64,000 nucleotides of DNA from positions 5,952,001 through 6,016,000 of the forward strand of contig NZ_MWQN01000001.1 of NCBI RefSeq assembly GCF_002024165.1, written 5' to 3'. Below are positions 47,674-56,596 of the stretch, piece after piece (position 1 is the stretch's first letter; the number at the start of each line of letters is the position of its first letter). Made by a program: the position numbers and the translations under genes. The stretch is from Embleya scabrispora (lineage in GTDB: Bacteria > Actinomycetota > Actinomycetes > Streptomycetales > Streptomycetaceae). The notes under the pieces were generated by a model that was given only the letters and a program-made list of their open reading frames with translations, had not been told where the DNA came from and made no database searches.

Positions 47674-47958
47674 CACGTACTCCTCGTGTGATCGAACGTG
47701 CGGGGCACGAAGAGCACTTCGACGAGGAGCACGAGGAAACGACGCGCGTGCGCTACGGCACAGGCGCGCGTGTCGGGGCAGGCAGGGCTACCGCTCCCGC
47801 GTCGAAGCGCGAGAGGAGACGTCGCCGAGAACCATGCCGAGCGTCACGACCGACCCTTTCAGGGAGGTGGTGGAGAGATGACAGGTGAGGCTCGCACAGT
47901 TCTCGGCGCACGGGCAACCCGGGGGAGGCGCGGGCCCCCCGGGTGATGCCCCGTTTCG
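47674..47958. other. Intergenic, no gene recognised
   Basis: 285 bp between the methyltransferase start and the AhpD-like stop. It must contain the methyltransferase promoter. Short open frames here lack codon bias and ribosome binding sites. Confidence 0.45.
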
Positions 47959-48408
47959 CTACCAGGACTTGCCGGCCTGCTCGTTCGTGGTGCGGTTGAT
48001 GCGGTTGAAGAAGTTGGTCAGGGCGATCTCCAGGGTGATCGCGCCCAGTTGCTCCTGGGTGAAGTGCCCGGCGGCGGCCTCCCAGATCTCGTCGGTGACG
48101 CCCGGGGCGCCGTCCTGGATGCGGGTGGCGGCCTCGGTCAGCTCGAAGGCCGCCCGCTCGTCGTCGGTGAAGAAGGGTGTTTCGCGCCAGGCGGCCACGC
48201 TGTGCAGTCGCTCGTCCGTTTCGCCGGCCTTCTTAGCCGCGTCGATCGAGGCGTACACGCACGGGCTGCAGCTGTTGATCTGGCTGACCCGCAGATGGAT
48301 CAGCGACAGCAGGCGCGGCTCGACGCCTCCGGCGTGGATCGCCTTGAAAAGGTGTTGGAAAGCGGTGGTCAGGTCGGGACCGGGCGCGCTTTTCAGCCGT
48401 GCTTCCAT
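47959..48408 (-). CDS. Carboxymuconolactone decarboxylase / AhpD-like protein
   Basis: 149 residues from ATG 48408 with AAGGAG. The redox CxxC is in INSCSPCVYAS, with the proton-relay histidine region in LLSLIHLRVSQ; C-terminus FFNRINRTTNE is typical. AhpD-like proteins are the standard genomic partner of ECF41 sigma factors, here encoded divergently. Probably a disulfide reductase or peroxidase helper; the true substrate in ECF41 systems is unknown. Confidence 0.92.
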   Translation of the reverse strand: MEARLKSAPGPDLTTAFQHLFKAIHAGGVEPRLLSLIHLRVSQINSCSPCVYASIDAAKKAGETDERLHSVAAWRETPFFTDDERAAFELTEAATRIQDGAPGVTDEIWEAAAGHFTQEQLGAITLEIALTNFFNRINRTTNEQAGKSW

Positions 48409-48427
48409 GGGTCCTGCTCCTTCATCG

Positions 48428-48455
48428 GTTACCTGCGCCCCTTCGGGCCCGTCAT
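48428..48455 (+). promoter_or_regulatory. ECF41-type promoter of the sigma factor gene
   Basis: GTTACC (48428-48433), 16 nt, CGTCAT (48450-48455), 36 nt before the sigma gene ATG. It resembles the published ECF41 consensus TGTCACA-N16-CGTC with one change in the -35 core. An exact mirror copy lies on the other strand, so autoregulation is likely. Confidence 0.75.
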
Positions 48456-48460
48456 CACCC

Positions 48461-48488
48461 ATGACGGAGCGGATCCGAGGAAGGTAAC
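48461..48488 (-). promoter_or_regulatory. ECF41-type promoter of the AhpD-like gene
   Basis: On the minus strand GTTACC (48488-48483), 16 nt, CGTCAT (48466-48461), 52 nt before the AhpD-like ATG. Hexamers and spacing are identical to the plus-strand promoter. The two -10 elements form a CGTCAT-N5-ATGACG palindrome. The -35 overlaps the ribosome binding region of the sigma gene. Confidence 0.75.
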
Positions 48489-48491
48489 AAC

Positions 48492-49358
48492 ATGTCCGGC
48501 ACCACCCCGATGGTCGAGGCGTTCGAATCCCGGCGTGAGCGACTGCGCGCCATCGCCTACCGCATGCTCGGGTCGCACTCCGACGCCGAGGACGTGGTCC
48601 AGGAGGCCTGGCTGCGGCTCTCCCGCCAGGACGCGGTGACCATCCACAACCTCGGCGGCTGGCTGACCACGGTGGTCGGCCGGATCAGCCTGGACGTACT
48701 GCGCTCGCGGCAGGCCCGCCCCGAGGCGTCCTACGACGAGCGGCTGCCCGAACTGGTCGTGACGATCGACGACGGCCGCGCGCCGGAGGACGAAGCGGTG
48801 CTCGCCGACTCGGTCGGGCTCGCGCTCCTGGTCGTGCTCGAATCGTTGCGGCCGAACGAACGGCTCGCGTTCGTGCTGCACGACCTGTTCGCGGTGCCGT
48901 TCGACGAGATCGGCAGGATCCTCGGCAAATCCGCCGACGCCACCAAGATGCTCGCCAGTCGCGCCCGCCGGAAGGTGCGGGCCACCGAGCAGCCGGCGGA
49001 GGGCGGGCCGGAACAGCGGGAAGTGGTGCGGGCCTTCCTGGCGGCGGCCCGGCACGGCGCCTTCGAGGAGTTGTTGCGGGTGCTCGACCCCGAGGTGCGG
49101 CTGACGGTCGACAGTCCCGGGGGTACGGTCGTGGTCATCGGCGCCACCAAGGTCGTCGCCGGTGCGCGGTTGGCCGCCGGCGCGGCCAGGGGGCGGCCGG
49201 TGTTCGTCGACGGCTCTCCCGGGGTGCTCTCGTGGGACGAGGACGGCTCCCCGCTCGCGCTGCTCGCCTTCGGTGTGGTCGACGGCCGGATCGTGGAGAT
49301 CAGGGCCCTGGTCGACCCGGCCAAGCTGGCCCTGTTGGACCTGCCGGATCCGGAGTGA
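48492..49358 (+). CDS. ECF sigma factor, SigJ/ECF41 family
   Basis: 288 residues; GAGGAAGG precedes ATG 48492. Sigma-2 region: LRAIAYRMLGSHSDAEDVVQEAWLR; sigma-4 region: LVVLESLRPNERLAFVLHDLF and FDEIGRILGKSADATKMLASRARRKV. A C-terminal SnoaL-like extension of about 110 residues is the ECF41 hallmark and controls activity in cis; it ends with VDPAKLALLDL, the place of the NPDKL motif. The usual DGGGR motif is not obvious (DGSPGV is at that place). There is no anti-sigma gene. Confidence 0.93.
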   Translation: MSGTTPMVEAFESRRERLRAIAYRMLGSHSDAEDVVQEAWLRLSRQDAVTIHNLGGWLTTVVGRISLDVLRSRQARPEASYDERLPELVVTIDDGRAPEDEAVLADSVGLALLVVLESLRPNERLAFVLHDLFAVPFDEIGRILGKSADATKMLASRARRKVRATEQPAEGGPEQREVVRAFLAAARHGAFEELLRVLDPEVRLTVDSPGGTVVVIGATKVVAGARLAAGAARGRPVFVDGSPGVLSWDEDGSPLALLAFGVVDGRIVEIRALVDPAKLALLDLPDPE

Positions 49359-49416
49359 GCCACGGCGGGCGCCCGTTCCGGACCGGTCGGTCGTCCGCCG
49401 GCACCCCGCGGGGGTG

Positions 49417-50601
49417 TCAGCTCGGGTTCGGGCCTGGCGTGCGGAACGGGCGGAAGAACGTGCGCAGTTCCTCGGCGTACAGCTCGGGCTCCTCGAACGC
49501 CGCGAAGTGGCCGCCGCGTTCGGCCTCGGTCACCCGCACGACGTTCGTGCTGCGCTCCATCCACGCGCGCGGCGGGCGGACCAGGTCGCCGGGGAACAGC
49601 GTGAATCCGGACGGGACTTCCACGCGGCGGGCGAGCTGCGCGGGCGGGATCGAGCCGTTGGCGCGATACATCCGCATCGACGAGCCGATCGTCTCGGTGA
49701 GCCAGTAGATGGTGACGTTGGTCAGGATCTCGTCCTTGGTGAAGCTGCGCTCGATGTCACCGTCGCAGTCGCTCCACGCGCGAAGCTTCTCCACGATCCA
49801 GGCGGCGAGGCCGGCCGGCGAGTCGGTGAGGCCGACGGCGGCGGTCTGCGGCTTCGTACGGTGCATCGCGGCGTAGGCGCCCTCGGCCGCCCCCCAGGCG
49901 GCGACCTCCCGGAACCACTCGCGCTCCTCGGGCGTGAACTCGGCGAGATCGCCGGAGACGACGGGTACACCGGCGTCGGTGCGGTGCACGGCCACCACCC
50001 GGTCGGGGTGGTCGAGGGCAAGGTAGCGGCTGACGTGGCTGCCGATGTCCCCACCCGCCGCGCCGAATCGGGCGTAGCCGAGCCCGTCCATCAACTCGGC
50101 CCACAGACCGGCGACGGCGACGGAGTCGAGGGGCGGACCGGTCGGGCGATCGGAATACCCGTAGCCCGGCATGTCCGGTACGACGACGTCGAACGCGTCG
50201 GCCGGATCACCGCCGTGCGCGCCGGGATCGGTCAGCAGCGAAATCACCTTGGTGTAGCGCCAGAACGAATCCGGCCACCCGTGCGCGAGCACCAACGGCA
50301 ACACGGGCCCGGTCGGCGCGACGGCCCGGGCATGCACGTAGTGGATCCCGAGCCCACCGACCGTCGCCCGAAAGCGCGGCAGCCGATTGAGCGCGGCCTC
50401 CTGCGCGTCCCAGTCGAACCCGTCCGCCCAGTAGCCCACCAACTCCCGGAGGTAACCGAGATCGACCCCGAGCCCCCAACCGGCCTCCTCCGGCGCATCC
50501 GGCCACCGCGTGGCCCGCAACCGCGCCCGAAGGTCGGAAAGCACGGCGGGCTCGGTGCGCCCGACGAACGACTGCGGCTGGGAAACCTTTTCCTCCGACA
50601 T
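49417..50601 (-). CDS. Epoxide hydrolase
   Basis: 394 residues. The N-terminal EHN domain (DLRARLRATRWPD, WDAQEAALNRLPRF) and the alpha/beta hydrolase fold with HGWPDSFW (oxyanion HGWP), nucleophile D185 in GGDIGSHVS and a final HFAAFEEPE (catalytic histidine in GGHFAAFE) match microsomal-type bacterial epoxide hydrolases. It is convergent with the sigma factor gene. It opens an epoxide to a diol; natural substrate unknown. Confidence 0.93.
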   Translation of the reverse strand: MSEEKVSQPQSFVGRTEPAVLSDLRARLRATRWPDAPEEAGWGLGVDLGYLRELVGYWADGFDWDAQEAALNRLPRFRATVGGLGIHYVHARAVAPTGPVLPLVLAHGWPDSFWRYTKVISLLTDPGAHGGDPADAFDVVVPDMPGYGYSDRPTGPPLDSVAVAGLWAELMDGLGYARFGAAGGDIGSHVSRYLALDHPDRVVAVHRTDAGVPVVSGDLAEFTPEEREWFREVAAWGAAEGAYAAMHRTKPQTAAVGLTDSPAGLAAWIVEKLRAWSDCDGDIERSFTKDEILTNVTIYWLTETIGSSMRMYRANGSIPPAQLARRVEVPSGFTLFPGDLVRPPRAWMERSTNVVRVTEAERGGHFAAFEEPELYAEELRTFFRPFRTPGPNPS

Positions 50602-50678
50602 GGGGGCATGCTAACTCCGCGACGATCACACCCCGAAGCGGACACGCGCCCCCGCCGACCCGGCCGCGACGGCGGCGG

Positions 50679-51197
50679 TCATGTGCGGAAGCGGGCCCAC
50701 AGGTTGGGGTATTGGGTGGCCAGGGTGTCGTCGAATTCCAGGTTGACCGCGGTGCCGGCCGGGTCGACCGGTTGGGGTGGGAGGCCGATCGGGGGCATGG
50801 GGGCGCCGGTCATTTGTTCGTAGGCCTCGTCGCCGGCGTAGCCCAGGTCCTCGCCGTCGCCGTCGATGTCCGGATCGAACGTGTCGAGGAGGTCGGCCAG
50901 GTCGTCGGGGTCGCGGAGGGCCCCCTCGAAGACATCCCGGCCCTGGCCGATCAGCCAGCAGCGGAACGCGTCGAAGACGTCGTCGCTCGCGCCTTCGAGC
51001 AGGACCGCCGCCGCGCCCCAAAGGTCCCAGCGGTAGGCGCGGGTGTAGCGCGCCTCGAAGTGTTTGGCGAAGTCGCAGACGGATTCGGGATCGAGCTGTG
51101 TCAGGCGCTCCACCAGCAGGTCGGCCTGCTCCTCGGGGTCGCCCTCGGCCGCCTCGCGCGTGGCGTCAATGAGTTCCCAGAACTCGCTCTCGTCCAT
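50679..51197 (-). CDS. DUF4240 protein
   Basis: 172 residues from ATG 51197. The family N-terminus MDESEFWELIDATREAA and the ARYTRAYRWDLWGAA segment followed by FDAFRCWLIGQGRDVFEGAL are characteristic of DUF4240. It is acidic and probably cytosolic. Function unknown; related proteins occur as immunity-like single genes in Streptomyces. No ribosome binding site is clear. Confidence 0.85.
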   Translation of the reverse strand: MDESEFWELIDATREAAEGDPEEQADLLVERLTQLDPESVCDFAKHFEARYTRAYRWDLWGAAAVLLEGASDDVFDAFRCWLIGQGRDVFEGALRDPDDLADLLDTFDPDIDGDGEDLGYAGDEAYEQMTGAPMPPIGLPPQPVDPAGTAVNLEFDDTLATQYPNLWARFRT

Positions 51198-51296
51198 CAC
51201 GGTCGGATCATCGCACGCGCGGCGCCCAACGCCCGGGAGGACATGAAGGGCAATTCGGTTCGCCCGCCCGGCTCGACCCCAGGCCCGACCCCGGGC

Positions 51297-51947
51297 TCAA
51301 CGCTCGGCGTGCGAGCCGGCTCCGTCCAGGATCACCGCCACGGTACGCCGGGCGAAATCCGGCTCGACCGGAACCTGGCGGAAGACCACCCGCAGCCAGG
51401 CGGCACCGGCCAGCAGGTCCATCAGCAACATCGGGTCCGCGCCGGCGGCGAGTTCGCCCCGGGCGACGGCGCGCTCGAAGACGGGACGTTCGCGGGCCAG
51501 GCGGCCGGCGAAGAAGGTGCCGGCGTGTCCGGCGAGTTCGGCGCTGTGGGTGACCGCGCCCAGGGCGGCGACGGCGATGTCGGCCGTCGGCGGGGTGGTG
51601 AGCAGGGACACCATGGCGTCCAGCAGCGCCTCGAGGTCACCCCGGAGGCTGCCGGTGTCGGGCATGGGGAACTCCAGGCGCCGGGCACCGGCGAGCGCGG
51701 CGCCGAGGAGGGCCCCCTTCGACGGCCACCAGCGGTAGATCGTGGTCTTGTTCACCCCGGACCGCTCGGCTACTCCCTCGATGGTCAGCCCCGCGTAGCC
51801 CTTGTCGGCGAGAAGGTCGAGGGTGGCGTCGAAGATCGCCTGGGCCTTGCGCGGGCCGCCGCCGGACCCGGAGCCCGTGGCGATGCTGCCGCCGGTGCCG
51901 CTGCCGCCGCCGTCGGTGGGTTCCGCCGGGTGTTGTTCGTCGTTCAT
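51297..51947 (-). CDS. TetR-family regulator
   Basis: 216 residues. After a Gly/Ser-rich N-terminal tail (to about 32) the TetR helix-turn-helix is clear: IFDATLDLLADKGYAGLTIE, GVAERSGVNKTTIYRWWPSKG. The C-terminal ligand domain is of the TetR_C_16/AcrR-like type. It diverges from the SRPBCC gene; the gap holds a matching palindrome. Confidence 0.92.
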   Translation of the reverse strand: MNDEQHPAEPTDGGGSGTGGSIATGSGSGGGPRKAQAIFDATLDLLADKGYAGLTIEGVAERSGVNKTTIYRWWPSKGALLGAALAGARRLEFPMPDTGSLRGDLEALLDAMVSLLTTPPTADIAVAALGAVTHSAELAGHAGTFFAGRLARERPVFERAVARGELAAGADPMLLMDLLAGAAWLRVVFRQVPVEPDFARRTVAVILDGAGSHAER

Positions 51948-51970
51948 GCCGGGAGACTAACAGCTCGAAT

Positions 51971-51985
51971 GCAACGCTACGTTGC
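51971..51985. promoter_or_regulatory. Candidate TetR operator
   Basis: GCAACG-CTA-CGTTGC, perfect 6-bp arms, followed directly by additional GTTGC and GTTTTGC half-sites. It sits 24 bp upstream of the TetR start and 29 bp upstream of the SRPBCC start, so one dimer could repress both. Confidence 0.6.
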
Positions 51986-52013
51986 GTTGCGTTTTGCTGC
52001 TAGCGTGATGCCC

Positions 52014-52544
52014 ATGAAGCCTGGGAAGCACCACCCCGACCCCGACCCCGATCCCGAGCCGGTGGCGTCGACCGCGCGCGTCTGGGAGATCGAGGAATCG
52101 CTGACCGTGCCGCTCGCGCCGGAGGTCGTGTACCCGATCGTCGCCGACGTCCGGCGGATGAAGGACTGGAGCCCGGAGCTCTTCGCCGTTCGGTGCCGCG
52201 GGCGAGGCTTCGTCGGCTTCAACCGGCGGGGTCCGTGGGTCTGGTTCACCGTCTGCCGGATCGTGACCGCCGACCCGGGCCGGGAGTTCGCGTTCGACGT
52301 CACCTCCTTCGGCCTGCCCATCGCCCGCTGGGGCTACCGGTTCGCCCCGACGGAGGGCGGGACGGCGACGCTGGTCACCGAGTACTGGATCGACCGCCGC
52401 CGCGACGGATGGCGCCGCCGAGTCGCCGAGATACTCGGACTGGTCTTCACCGGTACCCCGGCCGCGCGGCGTGCCGAGCGCAACCGCGAGGGCATGCGCA
52501 CGACGCTGCGCCGCCTCCGAGCCGCGTGCGGCGGCGCCCCCTGA
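52014..52544 (+). CDS. SRPBCC-fold protein (polyketide cyclase/START-like)
   Basis: 176 residues from ATG 52014 (an ATG 6 nt earlier is equally possible). A His/Pro/Asp-rich start is followed by VWEIEESLTVPLAPEVVYPIVADVRRMKDWSPE and a beta-rich core with WVWFTVCRIVTADPGREFAFDV, the SRPBCC pattern. A TAGCGT hexamer at 52001-52006 ends 7 nt before ATG 52014, suggesting a leaderless message. Ligand unknown; control by the divergent TetR gene is likely. Confidence 0.82.
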   Translation: MKPGKHHPDPDPDPEPVASTARVWEIEESLTVPLAPEVVYPIVADVRRMKDWSPELFAVRCRGRGFVGFNRRGPWVWFTVCRIVTADPGREFAFDVTSFGLPIARWGYRFAPTEGGTATLVTEYWIDRRRDGWRRRVAEILGLVFTGTPAARRAERNREGMRTTLRRLRAACGGAP

Positions 52545-52547
52545 CCG

Positions 52548-53132
52548 CTACCGGGCCCCGCCCGCCCCGTACAACCGCCGGATCCGCGCCGAGTCCGCCG
52601 GCACCTCGCCCGACAGCGTGAGGAAGTGCTCGACCTGCCAGGCGCGCGTGCGCTCCGCCTGCCTGCCGGCCGGCGTAACCCACGGCGGGTACACCCGAAA
52701 TCCCCGCTTGCCCCCGACGCCGCCCACGGACAGGATGCCGCGCTCCGCCAGGACCGCCGTCGGAAACACGAACTGCCCGACGTGTTCGCCCTGTCGGCAA
52801 CCGATCACCACCAGGTCGATCGCGTCCTCGACCGCCGACGGCTCGATCGGCCCGGCGGCCGAGCGCCGCCACAGGGTGACGAACAGGCCGACCTTGGTCG
52901 GCGTGGTCCGCGCGCTCCGAAAGCGGATTCGGGCACCGGCCACGGTGAGGGTGTACGCCCCGTATTCGGCGCTCTCCGGCTCGGCGACCGGATGGGTACA
53001 CCCGAACCCGATCGGGTCGTAGACCATTTCCTTGGCGGCCGTCAGTTCGGCGGGCAGGGACGACGGCCCGTCGGCGGGCCAGGGCTCGACCCCCGGATCG
53101 GATCCGGGCGAAAGACCGGGGTTCGTGACCAT
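52548..53132 (-). CDS. MepB-like protein
   Basis: 194 residues from ATG 53132. The MepB family pattern is visible: EYGAYTLTVAGARIRFRSAR, TTPTKVGLFVTLWRR, HVGQFVFPTAVLAERGIL and GFRVYPPWVTPAGRQAERTRAWQ. In Staphylococcus MepB is encoded with the MepRA efflux system; its biochemical role is unknown. It is convergent with the SRPBCC gene (4 bp apart). Confidence 0.87.
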   Translation of the reverse strand: MVTNPGLSPGSDPGVEPWPADGPSSLPAELTAAKEMVYDPIGFGCTHPVAEPESAEYGAYTLTVAGARIRFRSARTTPTKVGLFVTLWRRSAAGPIEPSAVEDAIDLVVIGCRQGEHVGQFVFPTAVLAERGILSVGGVGGKRGFRVYPPWVTPAGRQAERTRAWQVEHFLTLSGEVPADSARIRRLYGAGGAR

Positions 53133-53196
53133 TCGGGCATCCTGCCGGCATGCCCCGACACCCCGGGAGCCGACCCCGAACGCCGACCCCGGACGG

Positions 53197-53239
53197 TGTG
53201 ATGCCCGGTGACCCAAACCTCGGGCCACCGGGCATCACA
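53197..53239. terminator. Perfect 14-bp hairpin past the M4-M28 protease gene
   Basis: TGTGATGCCCGGTG (53197-53210) and its exact reverse complement (53226-53239) enclose a 15-nt loop, 67 bp beyond the protease stop in its direction of transcription. A three-copy CTACGTG heptamer repeat lies between (about 53269-53289). Confidence 0.65.
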
Positions 53240-53305
53240 ATCGGGGAAAGCGGTCGTGCCGACTATCTACGTGCTACGTGCTACGTGCTGTGTCGGTGTG
53301 CGGCC

Positions 53306-56300
53306 TCAGCACGGTCCGAGGTCGAGCCACACCCCCCACTGCCCGGTGGTCCCGGGGGTCTCGCCCTGGGTCCACCACTTGGCGCGGTAGGTGTGGCCCT
53401 GGTACGAGACCACGTTGCCGCCCACGTAGACGGTGTTGGCGTCCCAGGCGGGCGCGGAGCAGTTGCCCGGACCGCCGTCGCCGACCGTCAGCGTGTACGT
53501 GGTCGAGTGCACGACCGAGCCCGTGCCCGTGATGGTGATCGGGTACGTACCGGCCGCGGTGCCCGCCGCGACGGTGATCGTCGCGGTCGAGGAGGTGCCG
53601 CTCTGGACCGACGTCGGGCTGAAGCTCACGCTGATGCCCGCCGGCGCGTTCGAGCCGAGCGTCACCGTCTGCGCCGTACCACTGGAGGTGGTGGTGTTCA
53701 CCGTCGTGGAGACGGTGGCACCGGGCTGCGCGTTGCCGGAGGACGGAACGGCCGAGATGGTGAAGTCGTTGGTGGGCGTGGTGCCGCCGACCGCGGTCTT
53801 CCAGATCGTGTACGCGACACCGTCCGCGCTGCGGTTGAGCACCGTGGCGCTGATGTTGGAGGTGGTGTCACACGAGGAGTGGTAGCAGGAGTCGTAGGAC
53901 TGGTTGGCCTGCCCGCCCCACTTCGTCGCCTGTGCCGAGGTCTTGCGCGCGTCGGCACCGGCCGCGTAGCCGGAGGTGGGGATGCCGGCCTGCTGGAAGG
54001 AGTAGTCGTCGGAGCGTCCCTGGCCCTCGACGTTCTCCTCCGGGCGCAGGTTCAGCGAGTCCCAGTAGGCCTTCATCGGCGCGGCGGTGGCGGAGTTGAT
54101 GTTGTTGATGAAGTAGCCGCCGTTGGGCGAGCCGACCATGTCGAAGTTGTAGTAGCCCTTGATCGCCGCGCGCTGCGTGGAGCCGAGCTGGCTGACGTAG
54201 AACTGCGAGCCCTGGAGGCCCTGTTCCTCGCCGGCCCACCAACCGAAGCGCACGTGCTTGGTCAGGCTGGGGTTGGCCTGGGCGAGCGCGAGCGCGTTCT
54301 CCAGGAGCGTGGCGGAACCCGAACCGTTGTCGTTGATGCCGGGGCCGGCACTGACGCTGTCCAGGTGGGCGCCGAACATGACGACCGAGTCGGCGGGGCC
54401 GCCGGGCCAGTCGGCGATCAGGTTGTTGGAGCGGTAGGTGCACGAGGTGCAGGTCTGCTCGCTGACCTGGAAACCGGCCGCCTGGAGCTTACCCTTCACG
54501 TACGCCACCGACGCGGTGTAACCGGCGCTGCCCGCACGGCGGTTGCCGCCGTTCTGGTTCGCGATCTGGTTGAGCTGCGTCAGGTGCGACTGCACGTTCG
54601 CGACGTTGATGTCCGGCGGGTCGCTCGGGTTGCCCGGCCCGCTGCCGACGGTCAACGCGTACTGCGCGGTGTGCGAGGTCGACGAACCGGTGCCCGTGAT
54701 GGTGATCGAGCTGGTGCCCGCGCTCGCCGACGCGCTCGCCGACAGGGTCAGCACGGAGGACTGGTTCGTGCCGATGGTCGCCGGGTTGAACGACGCGGTG
54801 ACCCCGGCCGGGAGCGGACCCGCGGACAGGGTGATGTTCTGCGCCGGACCCGAGACCAGCGTGGCGGTCACGGTCGTGGTCGTGGTGCCGCCGGGCGTCA
54901 CACTGCCGCTGGTCGGGCTGACCGCGAGGCTGAAGTCCGGAACCGGGTCGCCGTTGCAGACCGGGTCGCCGGTCTGGGCCGGCACGCTGATCGCGTCCCA
55001 CGCCGCCTTGGTCTTCTTGAACAGGTCACACGTGGGGTCGAGCGTCTTGGCCGCGGTGAGCGTCGCGGTGCGGTAGCGCTTGTAGGTCATGCCGCTGGTC
55101 TTGAGCAGCATGCCGCCGTAGAAGACCTTGCCGGCCTTCTGGATACCCACGCCGGTCAGGGTGGTGTTGTTGCAGGTCGGGCTGTTGGGCTTGCCGCCGC
55201 CGGGGTTGGTGCCCTCGGCGAGCAGGTAGAACCAGTGGTTGAGCGGTCCGGCCGCCGCGTGCTCCTCCGTGCTGGGAATCGAGGAGCTGTAGCAGTCGGG
55301 GTCGCCGTTGGTGGACGGCTTGTACATGTAGCGGATCGGGCCCTGGCCCACCAGGTTCACGGTCTCGCCGACGGTGTAGTCGGGAGCGTCGTACGGCGAG
55401 GGCTCGTTGGTGTACGCCTCGGTCAGCGCGCCCATGATGTCGCCGGTGGCCTCGCCGAGTCCGGCCTCGCCGCTGGTGCTGCCCGGGGTGAACTGGTCGA
55501 TGCCGTGGCCGAATTCGTGGCCGACGACGTCCATCGAGCCGATCCACTGGTTGCTCTGGTTGTGCCCGATGGAGATCGACGAGCCGTCCCAGTAGGCGTT
55601 GACGTCGTTCAGACCGACCTTGACCGGCCAACTACCGCCGTTGCCGTTGTGCCCGTTGCGACCGAGCCAGTCGCGGAGCATGTTCCATTCCTTCTGCGCC
55701 GCCCACATGACGTCGACGCAGCCGGTCTCCTTGCTCGACGCCTGACCGTTGCCCCACGAGTCGGTGGACTTCGAGAAGACCTGGCCGGAACTGTAGTCGG
55801 CGCAGGTCAGGCCGGGGCGGCTCGGGTCGCGCAGGGAGTACGAACCCCCGGAGTTGGTGGTGTCGATGGTCAGCGGGTTGGGCCCGTTCCACTGGCTGTT
55901 GCCGGTGCCGGCCTTGACCTCGTCGGTCGTGTCCAGCACCTTGCCGGTGGTCGCGTCGACGAACACGTGCAGCCGGCTGGGCGCGGTCGCGGTACGACCC
56001 GCCACCACCGTTTCCCAGGCCAGCGCGCTCTTGTCGTCCTTGACCCGGACGACGAGACGGTGCGATTCGACCTTGTCCACGACGGGGAGTTGGGCCCGGG
56101 ACGTGGCCTCGGCGGCACTGGCCGCCACCGTCGGTTGGGTGGTCACGGAGATGCGCGCGTCGGTCGAGGCCTGGGTCGCGTGGACTCGGCCCTTGCCGTC
56201 GGCCATGACCACCGCGTCGCCGCCGACGACCGGCAGGCCGCGGTAGGTGCGCTGGTACGCGACCGAGTACAGGTCGTTGATCCACGGCGTGACGACCTGG

Positions 56301-56500
56301 CGTTCGTACTGCTCGTCGGGACCCTTGGCGAGGGCGTCCAGGCCGCTTGCGGCCGCCCGGTCGGCGGCGGAGACCGCGAGTGCCTGCGGGTTTGCGGGGG
56401 GAGGTGACGGGTCGGCGACGGCCGGTGCTCCGGCCGTGCCGATCGCCAAGCCGGCGAGCATGGCCAGGACGGTCCCGGCCGTGGTCGTTCTGCGATTCAT
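53306..56500 (-). CDS. Secreted bifunctional protease: M4 metalloprotease + M28 aminopeptidase + carbohydrate-binding module
   Basis: 1064 residues; ATG 56500 (AAGGAG) begins [19 protein letters not shown], a signal peptide nearly identical to the paralog. Order: FTP/PepSY propeptide; M4 domain with H328-E329-x-x-H332 and GLGEATGD; Ig-like domain (about 540-640); M28 aminopeptidase (about 645-930) with metal ligands H712 (FGAHLDS), D in GINDNGSG, E758-E759 (WAGEEQG), D in NFDMVGS and H in CYHSSCD; second Ig-like domain; C-terminal CBM5/12 ([18 protein letters not shown]). All zinc ligands of both families appear intact, so one extracellular protein could cut peptides internally and trim N-termini. 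Confidence 0.95.
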   Translation of the reverse strand: MNRRTTTAGTVLAMLAGLAIGTAGAPAVADPSPPPANPQALAVSAADRAAASGLDALAKGPDEQYERQVVTPWINDLYSVAYQRTYRGLPVVGGDAVVMADGKGRVHATQASTDARISVTTQPTVAASAAEATSRAQLPVVDKVESHRLVVRVKDDKSALAWETVVAGRTATAPSRLHVFVDATTGKVLDTTDEVKAGTGNSQWNGPNPLTIDTTNSGGSYSLRDPSRPGLTCADYSSGQVFSKSTDSWGNGQASSKETGCVDVMWAAQKEWNMLRDWLGRNGHNGNGGSWPVKVGLNDVNAYWDGSSISIGHNQSNQWIGSMDVVGHEFGHGIDQFTPGSTSGEAGLGEATGDIMGALTEAYTNEPSPYDAPDYTVGETVNLVGQGPIRYMYKPSTNGDPDCYSSSIPSTEEHAAAGPLNHWFYLLAEGTNPGGGKPNSPTCNNTTLTGVGIQKAGKVFYGGMLLKTSGMTYKRYRTATLTAAKTLDPTCDLFKKTKAAWDAISVPAQTGDPVCNGDPVPDFSLAVSPTSGSVTPGGTTTTTVTATLVSGPAQNITLSAGPLPAGVTASFNPATIGTNQSSVLTLSASASASAGTSSITITGTGSSTSHTAQYALTVGSGPGNPSDPPDINVANVQSHLTQLNQIANQNGGNRRAGSAGYTASVAYVKGKLQAAGFQVSEQTCTSCTYRSNNLIADWPGGPADSVVMFGAHLDSVSAGPGINDNGSGSATLLENALALAQANPSLTKHVRFGWWAGEEQGLQGSQFYVSQLGSTQRAAIKGYYNFDMVGSPNGGYFINNINSATAAPMKAYWDSLNLRPEENVEGQGRSDDYSFQQAGIPTSGYAAGADARKTSAQATKWGGQANQSYDSCYHSSCDTTSNISATVLNRSADGVAYTIWKTAVGGTTPTNDFTISAVPSSGNAQPGATVSTTVNTTTSSGTAQTVTLGSNAPAGISVSFSPTSVQSGTSSTATITVAAGTAAGTYPITITGTGSVVHSTTYTLTVGDGGPGNCSAPAWDANTVYVGGNVVSYQGHTYRAKWWTQGETPGTTGQWGVWLDLGPC

Positions 56501-56596
56501 CGAGGCTCCTTGGGAGGGGACATGCCTCGACCACGTCGCCGGCTTGCGCCGCGTACGCCTCGTGAGCGACGCGGGCGACCGTGCAGGCCGGGGTTC

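Noticed and set aside
53150-56407. 1085-codon plus-strand open frame opposite the M4-M28 protease
   Set aside because: Composition is Arg/Gly/Val/Asp low complexity and it mirrors a gene with two intact protease domains. The same kind of frame occurs opposite the other M4 gene (28181-30967).
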